Shown here in pieces: positions 27,495 through 36,141 of a DNA stretch of 55,534 bases. Position 1 is the stretch's first letter. Every line of letters starts with the position of its first letter. Origin of the DNA: JAYOFM01 sp038117225 (GTDB taxonomy: Bacteria; Pseudomonadota; Alphaproteobacteria; Rhodospirillales; Casp-alpha2); NCBI GenBank assembly GCA_038117225.1, contig JAYOFM010000007.1, forward strand, positions 1 to 55,534, in the 5' to 3' direction. The notes below the pieces were generated by a model, which saw nothing but the letters and a program-made list of their open reading frames with translations, was not told where the DNA came from and ran no database searches. Position numbers and translations under genes: made by a program.

Positions 27495-27519
27495 CGGCCT
27501 GACGCGAACCGTCAGGCCG
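27495..27519. terminator. Inverted repeat between MFS gene and gatC
   Basis: A perfect 9-base stem (CGGCCTGAC / GTCAGGCCG) with a 7-base loop. It lies about 100 bases after the MFS stop and about 80 before gatC. There is no T-tract, so it is either a weak terminator or a structured leader; a factor-independent terminator is not proven. Confidence 0.45.
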
Positions 27520-27601
27520 GCTTGAAGGGCGCGGGCGCCGATGTTACGTTCCGCCGCCCTTAGAAGCCCTTTTTGCAACAAGACGATCCGGAAACTCCGC
27601 C

Positions 27602-27889
27602 ATGTCGCTCGGTCCCGACGATGTCCGCAAGATCGCCTATCTGGCGCGCATCCGCGTCGCCGAGGCGGATCTGGCGCCGCTTGCCGAGGAGCTGACCGGC
27701 ATCATCGGCTGGGTCGAGCAATTGGCCGAGGTCGATACCGACGGCATTGCTCCGATGACCTCGGTGGTCGCCATGGAACCGACGCGGCGCGATGACGTGG
27801 TCAACGATGGCGGTGACCCTGACCGCGTGCTGGCCAACGCGCCGGACCGTGTCGATAGCTTCTATGCCGTACCCAAGGTGGTGGAATGA
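27602..27889 (+). CDS. gatC: Asp/Glu-tRNA amidotransferase subunit C
   Basis: The 95-residue small subunit that wraps around GatA and stabilises the GatCAB complex, which converts Glu-tRNA(Gln) and/or Asp-tRNA(Asn) to the amidated forms. Family features: VRKIAYLARIRVAEADL at the start, LTGIIGWVEQLAEVDTDGI and VVAMEPTRRDDVV. The length is standard. It overlaps gatA by 4 bases (ATGA), and the three genes form one operon. Confidence 0.97.
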   Translation: MSLGPDDVRKIAYLARIRVAEADLAPLAEELTGIIGWVEQLAEVDTDGIAPMTSVVAMEPTRRDDVVNDGGDPDRVLANAPDRVDSFYAVPKVVE

Positions 27890-29367
27890 GCGCGCTTATC
27901 GATCTGACCATCGCGGCGGCGGCGGCCGGCCTCGACGCCGGCGATTTCTCCGCAGAGGAGCTGACCCAGGCGCATCTCGACGCCATGGCGGCGGCGGGCG
28001 ATCTCAACTGCTTCATCACCGAGACGCCGGAGCTGGCGCTCGACCGCGCCCGTGCGTCCGATGCCCGGCGCAAGGCTGGCGACGGCCGCGGCGCCATGGA
28101 CGGCATTCCCATCGCCATGAAGGATCTGTTCTGTACCGAAGGAGTGTTGACGACCGCCGCCTCGCACATACTCGATGGCTTCACGCCGACTTATGAATCT
28201 ACGGTGTCGGCGAAGCTGCGCGACGCCGGCGCGGTGATGACCGGCAAGACCAATCTCGATGAATTCGCCATGGGTTCGTCCAACACCACCAGCTACTACG
28301 GGCCGGTGAAGAATCCGTGGACCCGCGCCGATGGCAAGGATCTGGTGCCCGGCGGCTCATCCGGCGGTTCGGCGTCGGCGGTGGCCGCGCGCCTCGCCAT
28401 GGGGGCGACCGGGACCGATACCGGCGGCTCGATCCGCCAGCCGGCGAGCCTGACTGGCATCGTCGGCGCAAAGCCGACCTACGGCCGCTGTTCGCGCTGG
28501 GGCATTGTCGCCTTCGCCTCGTCGCTGGACCAGGCCGGACCGTTGACTCGCACGGTGGAAGACGCCGCCATCATGCTCGGCGCCATGGCCGGCCACGACC
28601 CCAAGGACTCGACGTCGGCGCCGGTTGCAGTACCGGATTTTCGCGTCGCCTGCGCCGGCGACGTCAAGGGCCTGAAGGTCGGCATTCCGGCTGAATATAC
28701 CCTCGATGGCATGCCGGACGAGATTACCCGGCTGTGGGAACAGGGCCGTGCGTGGCTGGAAGAGCAAGGCGCGGTGACCCGTCCGATATCGCTGCCGCAC
28801 ACCAAGTACGCCCTGCCGGCCTATTACATCGTCGCGCCGGCGGAAGCCTCGTCCAATCTGGCGCGCTACGACGGCGTCCGCTTCGGCTTGCGCGTACCCG
28901 GCGACTCGCTTGATGAAATGTACGAGAACACCCGTGGCGAGGGCTTCGGCACGGAAGTGCAGCGGCGCGTGCTGATCGGCACCTATGTGCTGTCCGCCGG
29001 CTATTACGATGCCTATTACCGCAAGGCGCAGCGGGTGCGCACGCGCATACTCGACGACTTCACCAGCGCCTTTCAGGATGTCGACGTGCTGCTGATGCCG
29101 ACGGCGCCTAACGCCGCCTTCGCCATGGATGAGAAGCAGGACGACCCGGTGCAGATGTATCTCAACGACATCTTCACCGTTCCCGCCAACATGGCCGGGC
29201 TGCCCGGTATCAGCGTGCCGGCGGCGCTAGACAAGGACGGCCTGCCGCTGGGATTGCAGATCGTTGCCCCCGCCTTCGACGAGGAAACCATGTTCCGTGC
29301 CGCCAGCGCCATCGAGCGCGCCGCCGGTTTCGATCATGTGCCAGCCCGCTTAGGGGGTGAATCATGA
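27886..29367 (+). CDS. gatA: Asp/Glu-tRNA amidotransferase subunit A
   Basis: The 493-residue amidase subunit that releases ammonia from glutamine. The Ser-cisSer-Lys triad is complete: Lys79 in IAMKDLFCTEG, Ser158 in PGGSSGGSASA and Ser182 in DTGGSIRQPAS. Spacing of Ser158 to Ser182 (24) equals that of characterised GatA. The C-terminal region with LPGISVPAALDKDGLPLGLQ is also typical. It overlaps both gatC and gatB by 4 bases. Confidence 0.97.
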   Translation: MSALIDLTIAAAAAGLDAGDFSAEELTQAHLDAMAAAGDLNCFITETPELALDRARASDARRKAGDGRGAMDGIPIAMKDLFCTEGVLTTAASHILDGFTPTYESTVSAKLRDAGAVMTGKTNLDEFAMGSSNTTSYYGPVKNPWTRADGKDLVPGGSSGGSASAVAARLAMGATGTDTGGSIRQPASLTGIVGAKPTYGRCSRWGIVAFASSLDQAGPLTRTVEDAAIMLGAMAGHDPKDSTSAPVAVPDFRVACAGDVKGLKVGIPAEYTLDGMPDEITRLWEQGRAWLEEQGAVTRPISLPHTKYALPAYYIVAPAEASSNLARYDGVRFGLRVPGDSLDEMYENTRGEGFGTEVQRRVLIGTYVLSAGYYDAYYRKAQRVRTRILDDFTSAFQDVDVLLMPTAPNAAFAMDEKQDDPVQMYLNDIFTVPANMAGLPGISVPAALDKDGLPLGLQIVAPAFDEETMFRAASAIERAAGFDHVPARLGGES

Positions 29368-30824
29368 CCTACGTCATCACCGGTGAGAGTGGCGATTGGG
29401 AAGTCGTCGTCGGGCTTGAAGTGCACGCCCAGGTAATTTCCCGGGCCAAGCTGTTCAGCGGCGCGGCGGCGGATTTCGGCGGCGCCCCCAACGACCATGT
29501 GTCGCTGGTCGATGCCGCCATGCCGGGCATGCTGCCGGTGATCAACTGGGTCTGCGTCGAACAGGCGGTGCGCACCGGCCTCGGCCTGAAGGCGCAAATC
29601 AACACCCATTCGGTGTTTGAGCGCAAAAACTATTTCTACGCTGATCTGCCGCAGGGCTATCAAATCAGCCAGTTCGAGGAACCCATCGTCGGCGAGGGTA
29701 CCGTGGTGCTCGACATGGCCGACGGCTCGGAGCGCCGCATCGGCATCGAGCGCCTGCATATGGAGCAGGACGCCGGCAAATCCATGCACGACCAGGACCC
29801 GAGCCGCACCTTCGTCGATCTCAACCGCTCAGGCGTCTGCCTGATGGAAATCGTCTCCAAGCCGGACATCCGCTCGCCCGAGGAAGCTGGCGCCTACGTG
29901 CGCAAGCTGCGATCCATCCTGCGCTATCTGGGCACCTGCGACGGCAACATGGAAGAAGGCTCCCTGCGCGCCGACGTCAATGTGTCGGTGAGGCCGGTCG
30001 GTTCCGACGAACTGCGCACCCGCGCCGAGATCAAGAACGTCAACTCGGTACGCTTCGTCATGCAGGCCATCGAACACGAGGCCGAACGCCAGATCGACGT
30101 CTACGAAGCGGGCGGCGAGGTGATCCAGGAAACCCGCCATTACGACGCCAACGCCGGCACCACCCGGGCCTCGCGGGCCAAGGAATTCGCCCACGACTAC
30201 CGCTATTTTCCCGATCCGGATTTGCTGCCGGTGGTGCTCACCGACGACGAGGTCGCCGCCATCAAGGCCGCGCTGCCGGAACTGCCGGACGAGAAACGCG
30301 AGCGCTTCATCGCCGACTACGGGCTGTCGACCTACGACGCCGTGGTGCTCGTCGCCGAGCGCGAGACCGCCGATTTCTTCGAGGCCGTGGCGAAAGGCCG
30401 CGACGGCAAGCAGGCCGCCAACTGGATCTCCAACGAACTGTTCGGCGCCCTTAACAAGCTCGACCTCGACATTACCGATAGTCCGATCTCGGCCGAGGCG
30501 CTGGGTAAGCTGCTCGACCTGATCGCCGCCGATACCATCTCCGGCCGCGCCGCCAAGGCGGTTTTCCAGGCCATGCTTGACGCACCGGGCAGCGACCCGG
30601 TGGCTATCGTCGCCGAAAAAGGCCTGACCCAGATCACCGACACCGGCGCCATCGAAGCCGCCGTCGACCAAGTCATCGCCGACAACCCGGAGCAGGCCCA
30701 GGACGTCCGCGACGGTAACGACAAGGCCATCGGCTGGTTCACCGGCCAAGTCATGCAAGCGACCAAGGGCAAGGCCAACCCGAAAGCGGTGAACGATCTG
30801 CTGCGGGCGAAGCTGCGGGGCTAG
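29364..30824 (+). CDS. gatB: Asp/Glu-tRNA amidotransferase subunit B
   Basis: The 486-residue tRNA-binding and kinase/transamidase subunit. GLEVHAQVISRAKLFSGA near the start, ERKNYFYADLPQGYQISQFEEP, RLHMEQDAGKSMHDQDP and DLNRSGVCLMEIVSKPDI are family hallmarks of the ATP and metal region, and the C-terminal YqeY-like helical domain (about 340-486) ends GKANPKAVNDLLRAKL. It is last in the gatCAB operon. The presence of GatCAB implies indirect Gln- or Asn-tRNA charging in the host. Confidence 0.97.
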   Translation: MTYVITGESGDWEVVVGLEVHAQVISRAKLFSGAAADFGGAPNDHVSLVDAAMPGMLPVINWVCVEQAVRTGLGLKAQINTHSVFERKNYFYADLPQGYQISQFEEPIVGEGTVVLDMADGSERRIGIERLHMEQDAGKSMHDQDPSRTFVDLNRSGVCLMEIVSKPDIRSPEEAGAYVRKLRSILRYLGTCDGNMEEGSLRADVNVSVRPVGSDELRTRAEIKNVNSVRFVMQAIEHEAERQIDVYEAGGEVIQETRHYDANAGTTRASRAKEFAHDYRYFPDPDLLPVVLTDDEVAAIKAALPELPDEKRERFIADYGLSTYDAVVLVAERETADFFEAVAKGRDGKQAANWISNELFGALNKLDLDITDSPISAEALGKLLDLIAADTISGRAAKAVFQAMLDAPGSDPVAIVAEKGLTQITDTGAIEAAVDQVIADNPEQAQDVRDGNDKAIGWFTGQVMQATKGKANPKAVNDLLRAKLRG

Positions 30825-30897
30825 TTCCGCGGTCCGCGCCATTCTTCCCGTCGCCCGGATCGTCCATCCTTGATATCATCCGGCACGGGAGGCGGGG

Positions 30898-31065
30898 ATG
30901 ATCTGGAAAGGCATCATGGTCGCGTTCGGCATGGCGGTGCTGCTGGTCGGCCCCTTGCCGCAGGTGTTTCCCTATTTCAACCAAGCCATCGGCGTCGCGC
31001 TAATCGGCGGCGGCTGGTACCTAATCAAGAAGGCGGCGGACGAGGCGCGCGACGCCGATAAGTGA
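30898..31065 (+). CDS. Small two-helix membrane protein, 55 residues
   Basis: Begins MIWKGIMVAFGMAVLLVGPL and ends KKAADEARDADK. Two hydrophobic stretches (about 5-21 and 28-44) with a short polar link, then a charged cytosolic-looking tail. AGGCGGGG lies directly upstream of the ATG, a good ribosome site. I do not recognise the family. It sits 73 bases after gatB on the same strand and may be read through from it. Confidence 0.62.
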   Translation: MIWKGIMVAFGMAVLLVGPLPQVFPYFNQAIGVALIGGGWYLIKKAADEARDADK

Positions 31066-31135
31066 CGCCGCGCCTTTTTCCGTACATTGGGCGGCGCTAC
31101 GATTACCGACGCTCAAATCCAAGGAGAATGTCGCC

Positions 31136-32131
31136 ATGCCCAAGGCCGCCGTCATCCACGAAAAGGGCGGACCGGAGAACTTCCGGTTCGAGGACGTTGT
31201 CGTCGGTGATCCCGGGCCGGGCGAGGTGCGAATGCGGCATACCGCCATCGGGGTGAACTATGCCGATACCTATCATCGGGGCGGCGTGTCGCATCCGTGG
31301 CCGGTCGGCGACCCGCCGGTGGTCGTCGGGTTCGAGGCGGTGGGCGAGGTGTTGGAGCTGGGACCGGGAGTGACCGATTTCGCGGTCGGCGACCGGGTGG
31401 TCTACGGGCTGCCGCCGTTGGGGGCGTATTCAGAAGAACGGCTTTATCCGGTGGAGACATTGCTGAAGGTGCCGCACGGCATCGATGCGGTGGCGCTCGC
31501 CGGCGTGTTCATGAAGGGTATTACCGCCTACTACCTGTTGCACACGACCTATGCGGTGCGGCCCGGCGATTGGGTGCTGGTTCACGCGGCGGCCGGCGGC
31601 ATGGGCCACGTGCTGGTGCCGTGGGCCAAGCACCTCGGCGCCAACGTCATCGGTACCACCGGGTCGGAAGAGAAAGCGGAACTGGCGCGCGGGCTTGGGG
31701 CCGATCACGTGGTCAATTACCGCGACGAGAATTTCGCCGACGTCTGCCGTGAGCTGACCGGCGGCGAGGGTGTGCACGTGGTCTACGAGAGCATCGGCAA
31801 GGATACCCTGCAACGCTCGCTCGACAGCCTGCGCCCGATGGGCATGTGCGCCGCCTACGGCCATGCCTCGGGCCCGCCGGACCCGGTCGATATCATTCAG
31901 GACCTGGGCGCCCGCGGATCGTTGATCATTACCCGGCCGGCGGTGATGCATTATCTGGCGACCCGCGCGGCGCTGGAGCAGGCGGCGGAAGGTCTGTTCG
32001 CGGTACTCAAGGCCGGCGTCGTCGCCAGCACCGTCAACCACACCTATCCGCTGAGCGAGGCCGCCGAGGCGCACCGCGCCATCCACGAGCGCCGCACCAC
32101 CGGTTCAACGGTGCTGCTGCCATCCGGATAG
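31136..32131 (+). CDS. NADPH:quinone oxidoreductase-type zinc-independent MDR
   Basis: A 331-residue medium-chain dehydrogenase/reductase of the Qor type. The N-terminal GroES-like domain contains IGVNYADTYHRGGV, and the Rossmann domain the quinone-oxidoreductase stretch WVLVHAAAGGMGHVLVPWAKHLGANVIGTTGSEEKAELARGLGADHVVNY. No zinc-binding Cys cluster is seen, as expected for Qor. It reduces quinones or enals with NADPH. The ATG at 31136 is preceded by AAGGAG. Confidence 0.94.
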   Translation: MPKAAVIHEKGGPENFRFEDVVVGDPGPGEVRMRHTAIGVNYADTYHRGGVSHPWPVGDPPVVVGFEAVGEVLELGPGVTDFAVGDRVVYGLPPLGAYSEERLYPVETLLKVPHGIDAVALAGVFMKGITAYYLLHTTYAVRPGDWVLVHAAAGGMGHVLVPWAKHLGANVIGTTGSEEKAELARGLGADHVVNYRDENFADVCRELTGGEGVHVVYESIGKDTLQRSLDSLRPMGMCAAYGHASGPPDPVDIIQDLGARGSLIITRPAVMHYLATRAALEQAAEGLFAVLKAGVVASTVNHTYPLSEAAEAHRAIHERRTTGSTVLLPSG

Positions 32132-32157
32132 CACCATCGGGAAATGACAAGACGGTG

Positions 32158-32286
32158 TCAGCGGATACGTCCACGTTGCCATACTGGCACACGAACAATG
32201 CGATCCGCGAGGCGGTCGATGGCGCGCCGCAGCGGGTCATTAGCGCGGCCTAGTGTTAAGGTGTCGGTCAGTTTTTTCGAGCGCAT
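32158..32286 (-). CDS. Possible small basic protein, 42 residues
   Basis: The frame opens MRSKKLTDTLTLGRANDPLR and ends VPVWQRGRIR. It has an AAAGGA ribosome-site match with about 8 bases to the ATG, and a helical, basic composition. It lies convergent to the quinone oxidoreductase gene and divergent from the cupin across the palindrome at 32333-32351. No family recognised. The good ribosome site is the main support; short length keeps this tentative. Confidence 0.4.
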   Translation of the reverse strand: MRSKKLTDTLTLGRANDPLRRAIDRLADRIVRVPVWQRGRIR

Positions 32287-32332
32287 GGTCTTGATCCTTT
32301 GCGATCTAGCGGTGTTGGCCCGCCATCAGTCT

Positions 32333-32351
32333 TGACCTGTAATGTAGGTCA
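32333..32351. promoter_or_regulatory. Palindrome, operator-like
   Basis: A perfect inverted repeat TGACCT-N7-AGGTCA. Second arms CCGCCAT (32320-32326) and ATGGCGG (32351-32357) flank it. It lies between the divergent 42-codon frame and the cupin gene, where a dimeric repressor or activator could serve both. The binding protein is unknown. Confidence 0.5.
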
Positions 32352-32436
32352 TGGCGGTGCCTTGATCATTGGGATCGGTGGACAATGACATGTGCCGAGA
32401 AAGACATATTCAACTTGGAATAAAGAAATTGATGCC

Positions 32437-32814
32437 ATGAACGAACGGAAAAACCTTGATTTCACTGCCATTGACCTGAAGAAGGATTTTTGCCCGCGCG
32501 ACGGTGGCGTGTCCGGCATTACGGAAAAGGTGCTTTCCGGTGACCTCGATACCGAACGCCGGCGGGGCTCGCGGACGCGGTTAATACGCCTGGCACCCGG
32601 CACCCAGACGCCGGCGGCGCACGCGCACGATTATTGGGAAGAAATCTATGTCCTTGAGGGCGCCATGATCGTCGCCGACGCGGCCGCCGAGGATGGTGAA
32701 CGGATCGTGGCGGCGCCGGCCCATGCCTGCCGCGAGCCCGGGTTCATGCATGGTCCGGTACGCTCCGAGGGCGGCTGCCTGCTGCTGGAATTTTCCTGGT
32801 ACGACAAGGACTGA
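32437..32814 (+). CDS. Cupin-domain protein
   Basis: A 125-residue single-cupin protein. Metal ligand candidates are in AHAHDYWEEIYVLEG (His-x-His and Glu) with a downstream His in GFMHGPVRSEGG, which fits the two-motif cupin pattern. It resembles small ChrR-type or DUF4437-like cupins, so a sensor or oxygenase role is possible, but neither is shown. I chose ATG at 32437; a GTG at 32392 in frame would add 15 residues. It converges on katG with a hairpin in between. Confidence 0.78.
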   Translation: MNERKNLDFTAIDLKKDFCPRDGGVSGITEKVLSGDLDTERRRGSRTRLIRLAPGTQTPAAHAHDYWEEIYVLEGAMIVADAAAEDGERIVAAPAHACREPGFMHGPVRSEGGCLLLEFSWYDKD

Positions 32815-32815
32815 C

Positions 32816-32841
32816 GGCCCCGACCCGGGTGGGTCGAGGCC
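32816..32841. terminator. Hairpin between convergent cupin and katG genes
   Basis: Arms at 32816-32826 and 32831-32841 pair over 11 positions with one mismatch and a 4-base loop. Its position between two convergent stops fits a bidirectional terminator, though no T-tract follows on either strand. A short self-complementary GCCCACGTGGGC follows at 32847-32858. Confidence 0.5.
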
Positions 32842-32870
32842 GCCATGCCCACGTGGGCGTTGGTAATCGG

Positions 32871-35036
32871 TCAAGCCAGATCGAAACGATCCGCGTTCAT
32901 GACCTTCGTCCATGCGGCGACGAAGTCGCGCACGAACTTCTCCTTGTTGTCGTCCTGCGCATAGACTTCGGCATAGGAACGAAGGATCGAGTTGGAGCCG
33001 AAGACGAGATCGACACGGGTCGCCGTCCATTTGACGTCGCCCGACTTACGGTCGCGGACTTCGTACAGATTGTTGCCCGCCGGCCTCCACGTGTTGGCCA
33101 TATCGGTCAGGTTGACGAAGAAGTCGTTCGTCAGGGCACCTTCCCGATCGGTGAACACACCGTGCCTGGTGCCGCCGTGATTGGTGCCAAGAACGCGCAT
33201 GCCGCCTACCAGCACCGTCATCTCGTGCGCCGTCAGGCCCATGAGCTGTGTACGGTCGAGCAACATTTCCTCGGCGCTGACGGCGTAGTCCTTCTTGAGC
33301 CAGTTGCGATAGCCGTCGTGGACGGGTTCCAAAACGTTGAAGGAGTCCGCGTCCGTTGCCTCGTCGGTGGCGTCGCCGCGTCCCGGCGTGAAGGGAACGG
33401 TGACGTCGATGCCGGCCGCCTTGGCGGCCTGTTCGACGCCGACATTACCGGCCATCACGATGACATCGGCCATGCTGGCGCCGCTTTCGGCGGCGATGCC
33501 CTCAAGCACGGCCAGCACCTTGGCGAGGCGCGCCGGCTCGTTGCCGTCCCAGTCCTTCTGGGGCGCGAGACGGATGCGCGCCCCATTGGCGCCACCCCGC
33601 ATGTCGGAGCCACGGAAGGTTCTCGCGCTATCCCAGGCGGTGGCGACCATCTCATTGATGCCGAGGCCGCTGGCCGCGATGCGCGCCTTGACTGCCTCCA
33701 CGTCGTAGCCGGTAGCGCCGGCGGGAATCGGGTCCTGCCAGATGAGGTCCTCGGTCGGCACGTCGGGACCGAGATAGCGCGCCTTCGGACCCATGTCGCG
33801 GTGGGTCAGTTTGAACCACGCCCGGGCGAAGACTTCGGCGAAATAGTCCGGGTCCTTGTGGAAACGCTCCGATATTTCGCGGTAGGCGGAGTCCATTTTC
33901 ATGGCCATGTCGGCATCGGTCATGATCGGGTTGTGGCGGATCGACGGGTCCGCGACATCGACCGTCCTATCTTCTTCCTTGATGTCGACGGGTTCCCATT
34001 GCCAGGCGCCGGCGGGGCTCTTCTTCAATTCCCAGTCATAGGTGAAGAGAAGACGGAAATAGTCGTTATCCCACTGGGTCGGGTTGGTCGTCCATGCGCC
34101 TTCGAGGCCGCTGGTCACCGTGTCGCGGCCGATACCGCTGGTGGTCTTGTTGAGCCAGCCGAGTCCCTGATCCTCGATGTCGGCGGCTTCGGGATCCGGT
34201 CCCAATTGAGCCGCATCGCCATTGCCGTGACATTTGCCGACGGTATGACCGCCGGCGGTCAGGGCGACCGTTTCCTCGTCGTTCATGGCCATGCGCGCGA
34301 AGGTCACGCGTACGTCCTCGGCGGTCCTAAGCGGGTCCGGCTTGCCGCCGACGCCTTCGGGGTTCACATAGATCAAACCCATCTGCACGGCGGCCAGCGG
34401 ATTCTCCAACGAATCGCGGCCGTCACCATCATACCGGCTGGCGCCCAGCCATTCCTTTTCGGATCCCCAGTAAATATCGTTCTCGGGATGCCAGATATCC
34501 GGGCGGCCGAACCCGAACCCGAAGGTCTTCAGGCCCATCGAGTCATAGGCGACGGTGCCCGCCAGAATGATCAGATCGGACCAACTGATCTTGTTGCCAT
34601 ACTTTTTCTTGATCGGCCAAAGCAGACGACGCGCCTTGTCCAAATTGGCGTTGTCCGGCCACGAGTTGAGCGGCGCGAAGCGCTGGTTGCCGGTGCCGCC
34701 GCCGCCACGGCCATCGGCCGTCCGGTACGTCCCCGCGGCGTGCCAGGCCATGCGGATCATCAGGCCGCCGTAGTGGCCCCAATCCGCCGGCCACCAATCC
34801 TGGCTGGTGGTCATGAGGGCGTGCAGGTCCTTTTTCAGAGCGGCGACATCAAGCTTTTTGACTTCCTCGCGATAATCGAAACCGTTGCCCATCGGATCGG
34901 TCTTGGTGTCGTGCTGATGCAGGATGTCCAGGTTCAGGGTCTTGGGCCACCAGTCGATGACCGAGGTATCGGCGGATGTGTTTCCGCCGTGCATCACGGG
35001 GCATTTTCCCGCTGATTTTGGTTCGTTTCCGTCCAT
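32871..35036 (-). CDS. katG: Catalase-peroxidase KatG
   Basis: A 721-residue bifunctional haem enzyme that removes hydrogen peroxide. The distal Arg-Trp-His are Arg95, Trp98 and His99 (MIRMAWHAAGTYR). Tyr223 (LIYVNPEGVGG) and Met249 complete the Met-Tyr-Trp adduct needed for catalase activity, with the expected 26-residue spacing. The proximal His is His264 in AGGHTVGKCHG. A C-terminal peroxidase-like domain is present, so the protein is full length. GGGAG precedes the ATG. The gene follows oxyR on the same strand, with an OxyR-type half-site in the gap. Confidence 0.98.
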   Translation of the reverse strand: MDGNEPKSAGKCPVMHGGNTSADTSVIDWWPKTLNLDILHQHDTKTDPMGNGFDYREEVKKLDVAALKKDLHALMTTSQDWWPADWGHYGGLMIRMAWHAAGTYRTADGRGGGGTGNQRFAPLNSWPDNANLDKARRLLWPIKKKYGNKISWSDLIILAGTVAYDSMGLKTFGFGFGRPDIWHPENDIYWGSEKEWLGASRYDGDGRDSLENPLAAVQMGLIYVNPEGVGGKPDPLRTAEDVRVTFARMAMNDEETVALTAGGHTVGKCHGNGDAAQLGPDPEAADIEDQGLGWLNKTTSGIGRDTVTSGLEGAWTTNPTQWDNDYFRLLFTYDWELKKSPAGAWQWEPVDIKEEDRTVDVADPSIRHNPIMTDADMAMKMDSAYREISERFHKDPDYFAEVFARAWFKLTHRDMGPKARYLGPDVPTEDLIWQDPIPAGATGYDVEAVKARIAASGLGINEMVATAWDSARTFRGSDMRGGANGARIRLAPQKDWDGNEPARLAKVLAVLEGIAAESGASMADVIVMAGNVGVEQAAKAAGIDVTVPFTPGRGDATDEATDADSFNVLEPVHDGYRNWLKKDYAVSAEEMLLDRTQLMGLTAHEMTVLVGGMRVLGTNHGGTRHGVFTDREGALTNDFFVNLTDMANTWRPAGNNLYEVRDRKSGDVKWTATRVDLVFGSNSILRSYAEVYAQDDNKEKFVRDFVAAWTKVMNADRFDLA

Positions 35037-35134
35037 TTCTAGCTCCCGCGTGTTGGCGTTGCGGCATTGGCCGCGTCACGACAATCACTACGGGAAGAAA
35101 AACAGTATGTATAATTGATTGTTCAAAAATAAAC

Positions 35135-35151
35135 GATAGAAATTATCTATC
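35135..35151. promoter_or_regulatory. OxyR-type palindrome upstream of katG
   Basis: GATAG-N7-CTATC, which contains ATAG-N7-CTAT, the half-operator of the known OxyR consensus. It overlaps the oxyR stop codon (35143-35145) and lies about 100 bases upstream of the katG ATG. A second, spaced copy is not evident on the katG side. An adjacent oxyR gene makes the reading reasonable. Confidence 0.6.
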
Positions 35152-36063
35152 AACGATTGGTGTCACGCCAGGCGGCAGATTGGCGTCGATCAGGTCCGCC
35201 AGCAGACCCATGTCGCGGCGCGCGGGGTGGGTTTCCCGGAACGCCAGTCCGATGCGCCGCCGTTCCGCCCCGGCATAGGGTCGCGCGACGATGCCGCCGT
35301 CATCGCCGCCGTGGCGGTTCATTTCCTGCGGTGTTGCCAGGGCGGGCAGCAGAGTCAGGCCAACTCCGGCGGCGACCAGCTGGCGAATGGTTTCCAGGCT
35401 GGCGAGCTGGAAACTCTCCGATGCGCCGCTGCCGCCGCCGCACAGGTCGATCTGCTGGTCGCGCAGGCAATGGCCCTCGGTAAGGCACAGCACGTCCTCA
35501 CGCTTCAGATCACGCCGACCGATGGCTTCCGCCTTGGCCAGTCGGTGGCCCTTTGGGCAGGCGACCCAGAACGGCTCGTCGAACAGGGGTAGCGACTCAA
35601 GTCCAGGCTCGTCGACGGGCAGCGCCAGGAACGCGGCGTCCAGCGTGTGATGGCGCAAGCCCTCGACAAGCCGACCCGTGAGGTCCTCGACCCAGGCCGG
35701 CCGAAAGTCCGAGTACGTCGCTCGCAACGGTGGCAACAGCCATGGCAGCATGTAGGGCGCCAGTGTCGGGATGGCGCCGAGCCGGAGTGTGCCGGAAAGC
35801 GGGTTGTCCTCGCGCGCCAACGCCTTGATCTCCTCGGCGCCGGCCAGCACACGACGGGCGGTGCCGAGGATGGCCTCTCCCTTGGGCGTGATATGGACGC
35901 TCTTGTTGGTTCGCTCGAACAGCGGCGTGCCGAGCAGGTCTTCCAGCTTCTTGAGCTGCGTCGACAGGGTCGGCTGGCTGATGTTGCAGGCCTCTGCGGC
36001 ACGGCCGAAGTGCCCGTGTTCGGCGACGGCGACTAGGTATTTCAACTCTGTCAGGGTGACCAT
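35143..36063 (-). CDS. oxyR: Hydrogen peroxide-sensing regulator OxyR
   Basis: A 306-residue LysR-type regulator. The HTH region (FGRAAEACNISQPTLSTQLK) is followed by the effector domain holding LCLTEGHCLRDQQIDLCGGG, whose cysteines are Cys199 and Cys208 when counted from my start, the same positions as the redox pair of E. coli OxyR. Peroxide should therefore form a Cys199-Cys208 disulfide and activate targets such as the adjacent katG. I chose ATG at 36063: GGAGG (36073-36069) sits just upstream, and the frame beyond it has no LTTR homology. Confidence 0.95.
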   Translation of the reverse strand: MVTLTELKYLVAVAEHGHFGRAAEACNISQPTLSTQLKKLEDLLGTPLFERTNKSVHITPKGEAILGTARRVLAGAEEIKALAREDNPLSGTLRLGAIPTLAPYMLPWLLPPLRATYSDFRPAWVEDLTGRLVEGLRHHTLDAAFLALPVDEPGLESLPLFDEPFWVACPKGHRLAKAEAIGRRDLKREDVLCLTEGHCLRDQQIDLCGGGSGASESFQLASLETIRQLVAAGVGLTLLPALATPQEMNRHGGDDGGIVARPYAGAERRRIGLAFRETHPARRDMGLLADLIDANLPPGVTPIVDR

Positions 36064-36102
36064 TACGACCTCCAACCGCGGCGATGAAGCAGTGGATCTT
36101 CG

Positions 36103-36141
36103 ATTGATATCAGTATTGCAATTGATATTGTCAATCGATAT
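36103..36141. promoter_or_regulatory. Repeated ATTGATAT boxes upstream of oxyR
   Basis: ATTGATAT occurs at 36103-36110 and 36121-36128, and ATCGATAT at 36134-36141. A dyad ATTGA-N5-TCAAT (36121-36135) fits an LTTR T-N11-A box. The cluster lies 40-80 bases upstream of the oxyR start and may mediate autoregulation. The surrounding sequence is AT-rich, so part of this could be chance. Confidence 0.4.

Larger units (their letters stand above)
32132..32436. other. Spacer between qor-like and cupin genes
   Basis: This 305-base stretch holds a possible 42-codon frame on the minus strand (32158-32286) and a palindrome at 32333-32351 that could be an operator. I see no other gene. The region is less GC-biased than its surroundings from about 32380 on, which fits a promoter for the cupin gene. 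Confidence 0.45.

Noticed and set aside
32829..35015. 728-codon frame antisense to katG
   Set aside because: katG on the other strand has all catalytic residues and normal length; the antisense product has no recognisable domain.
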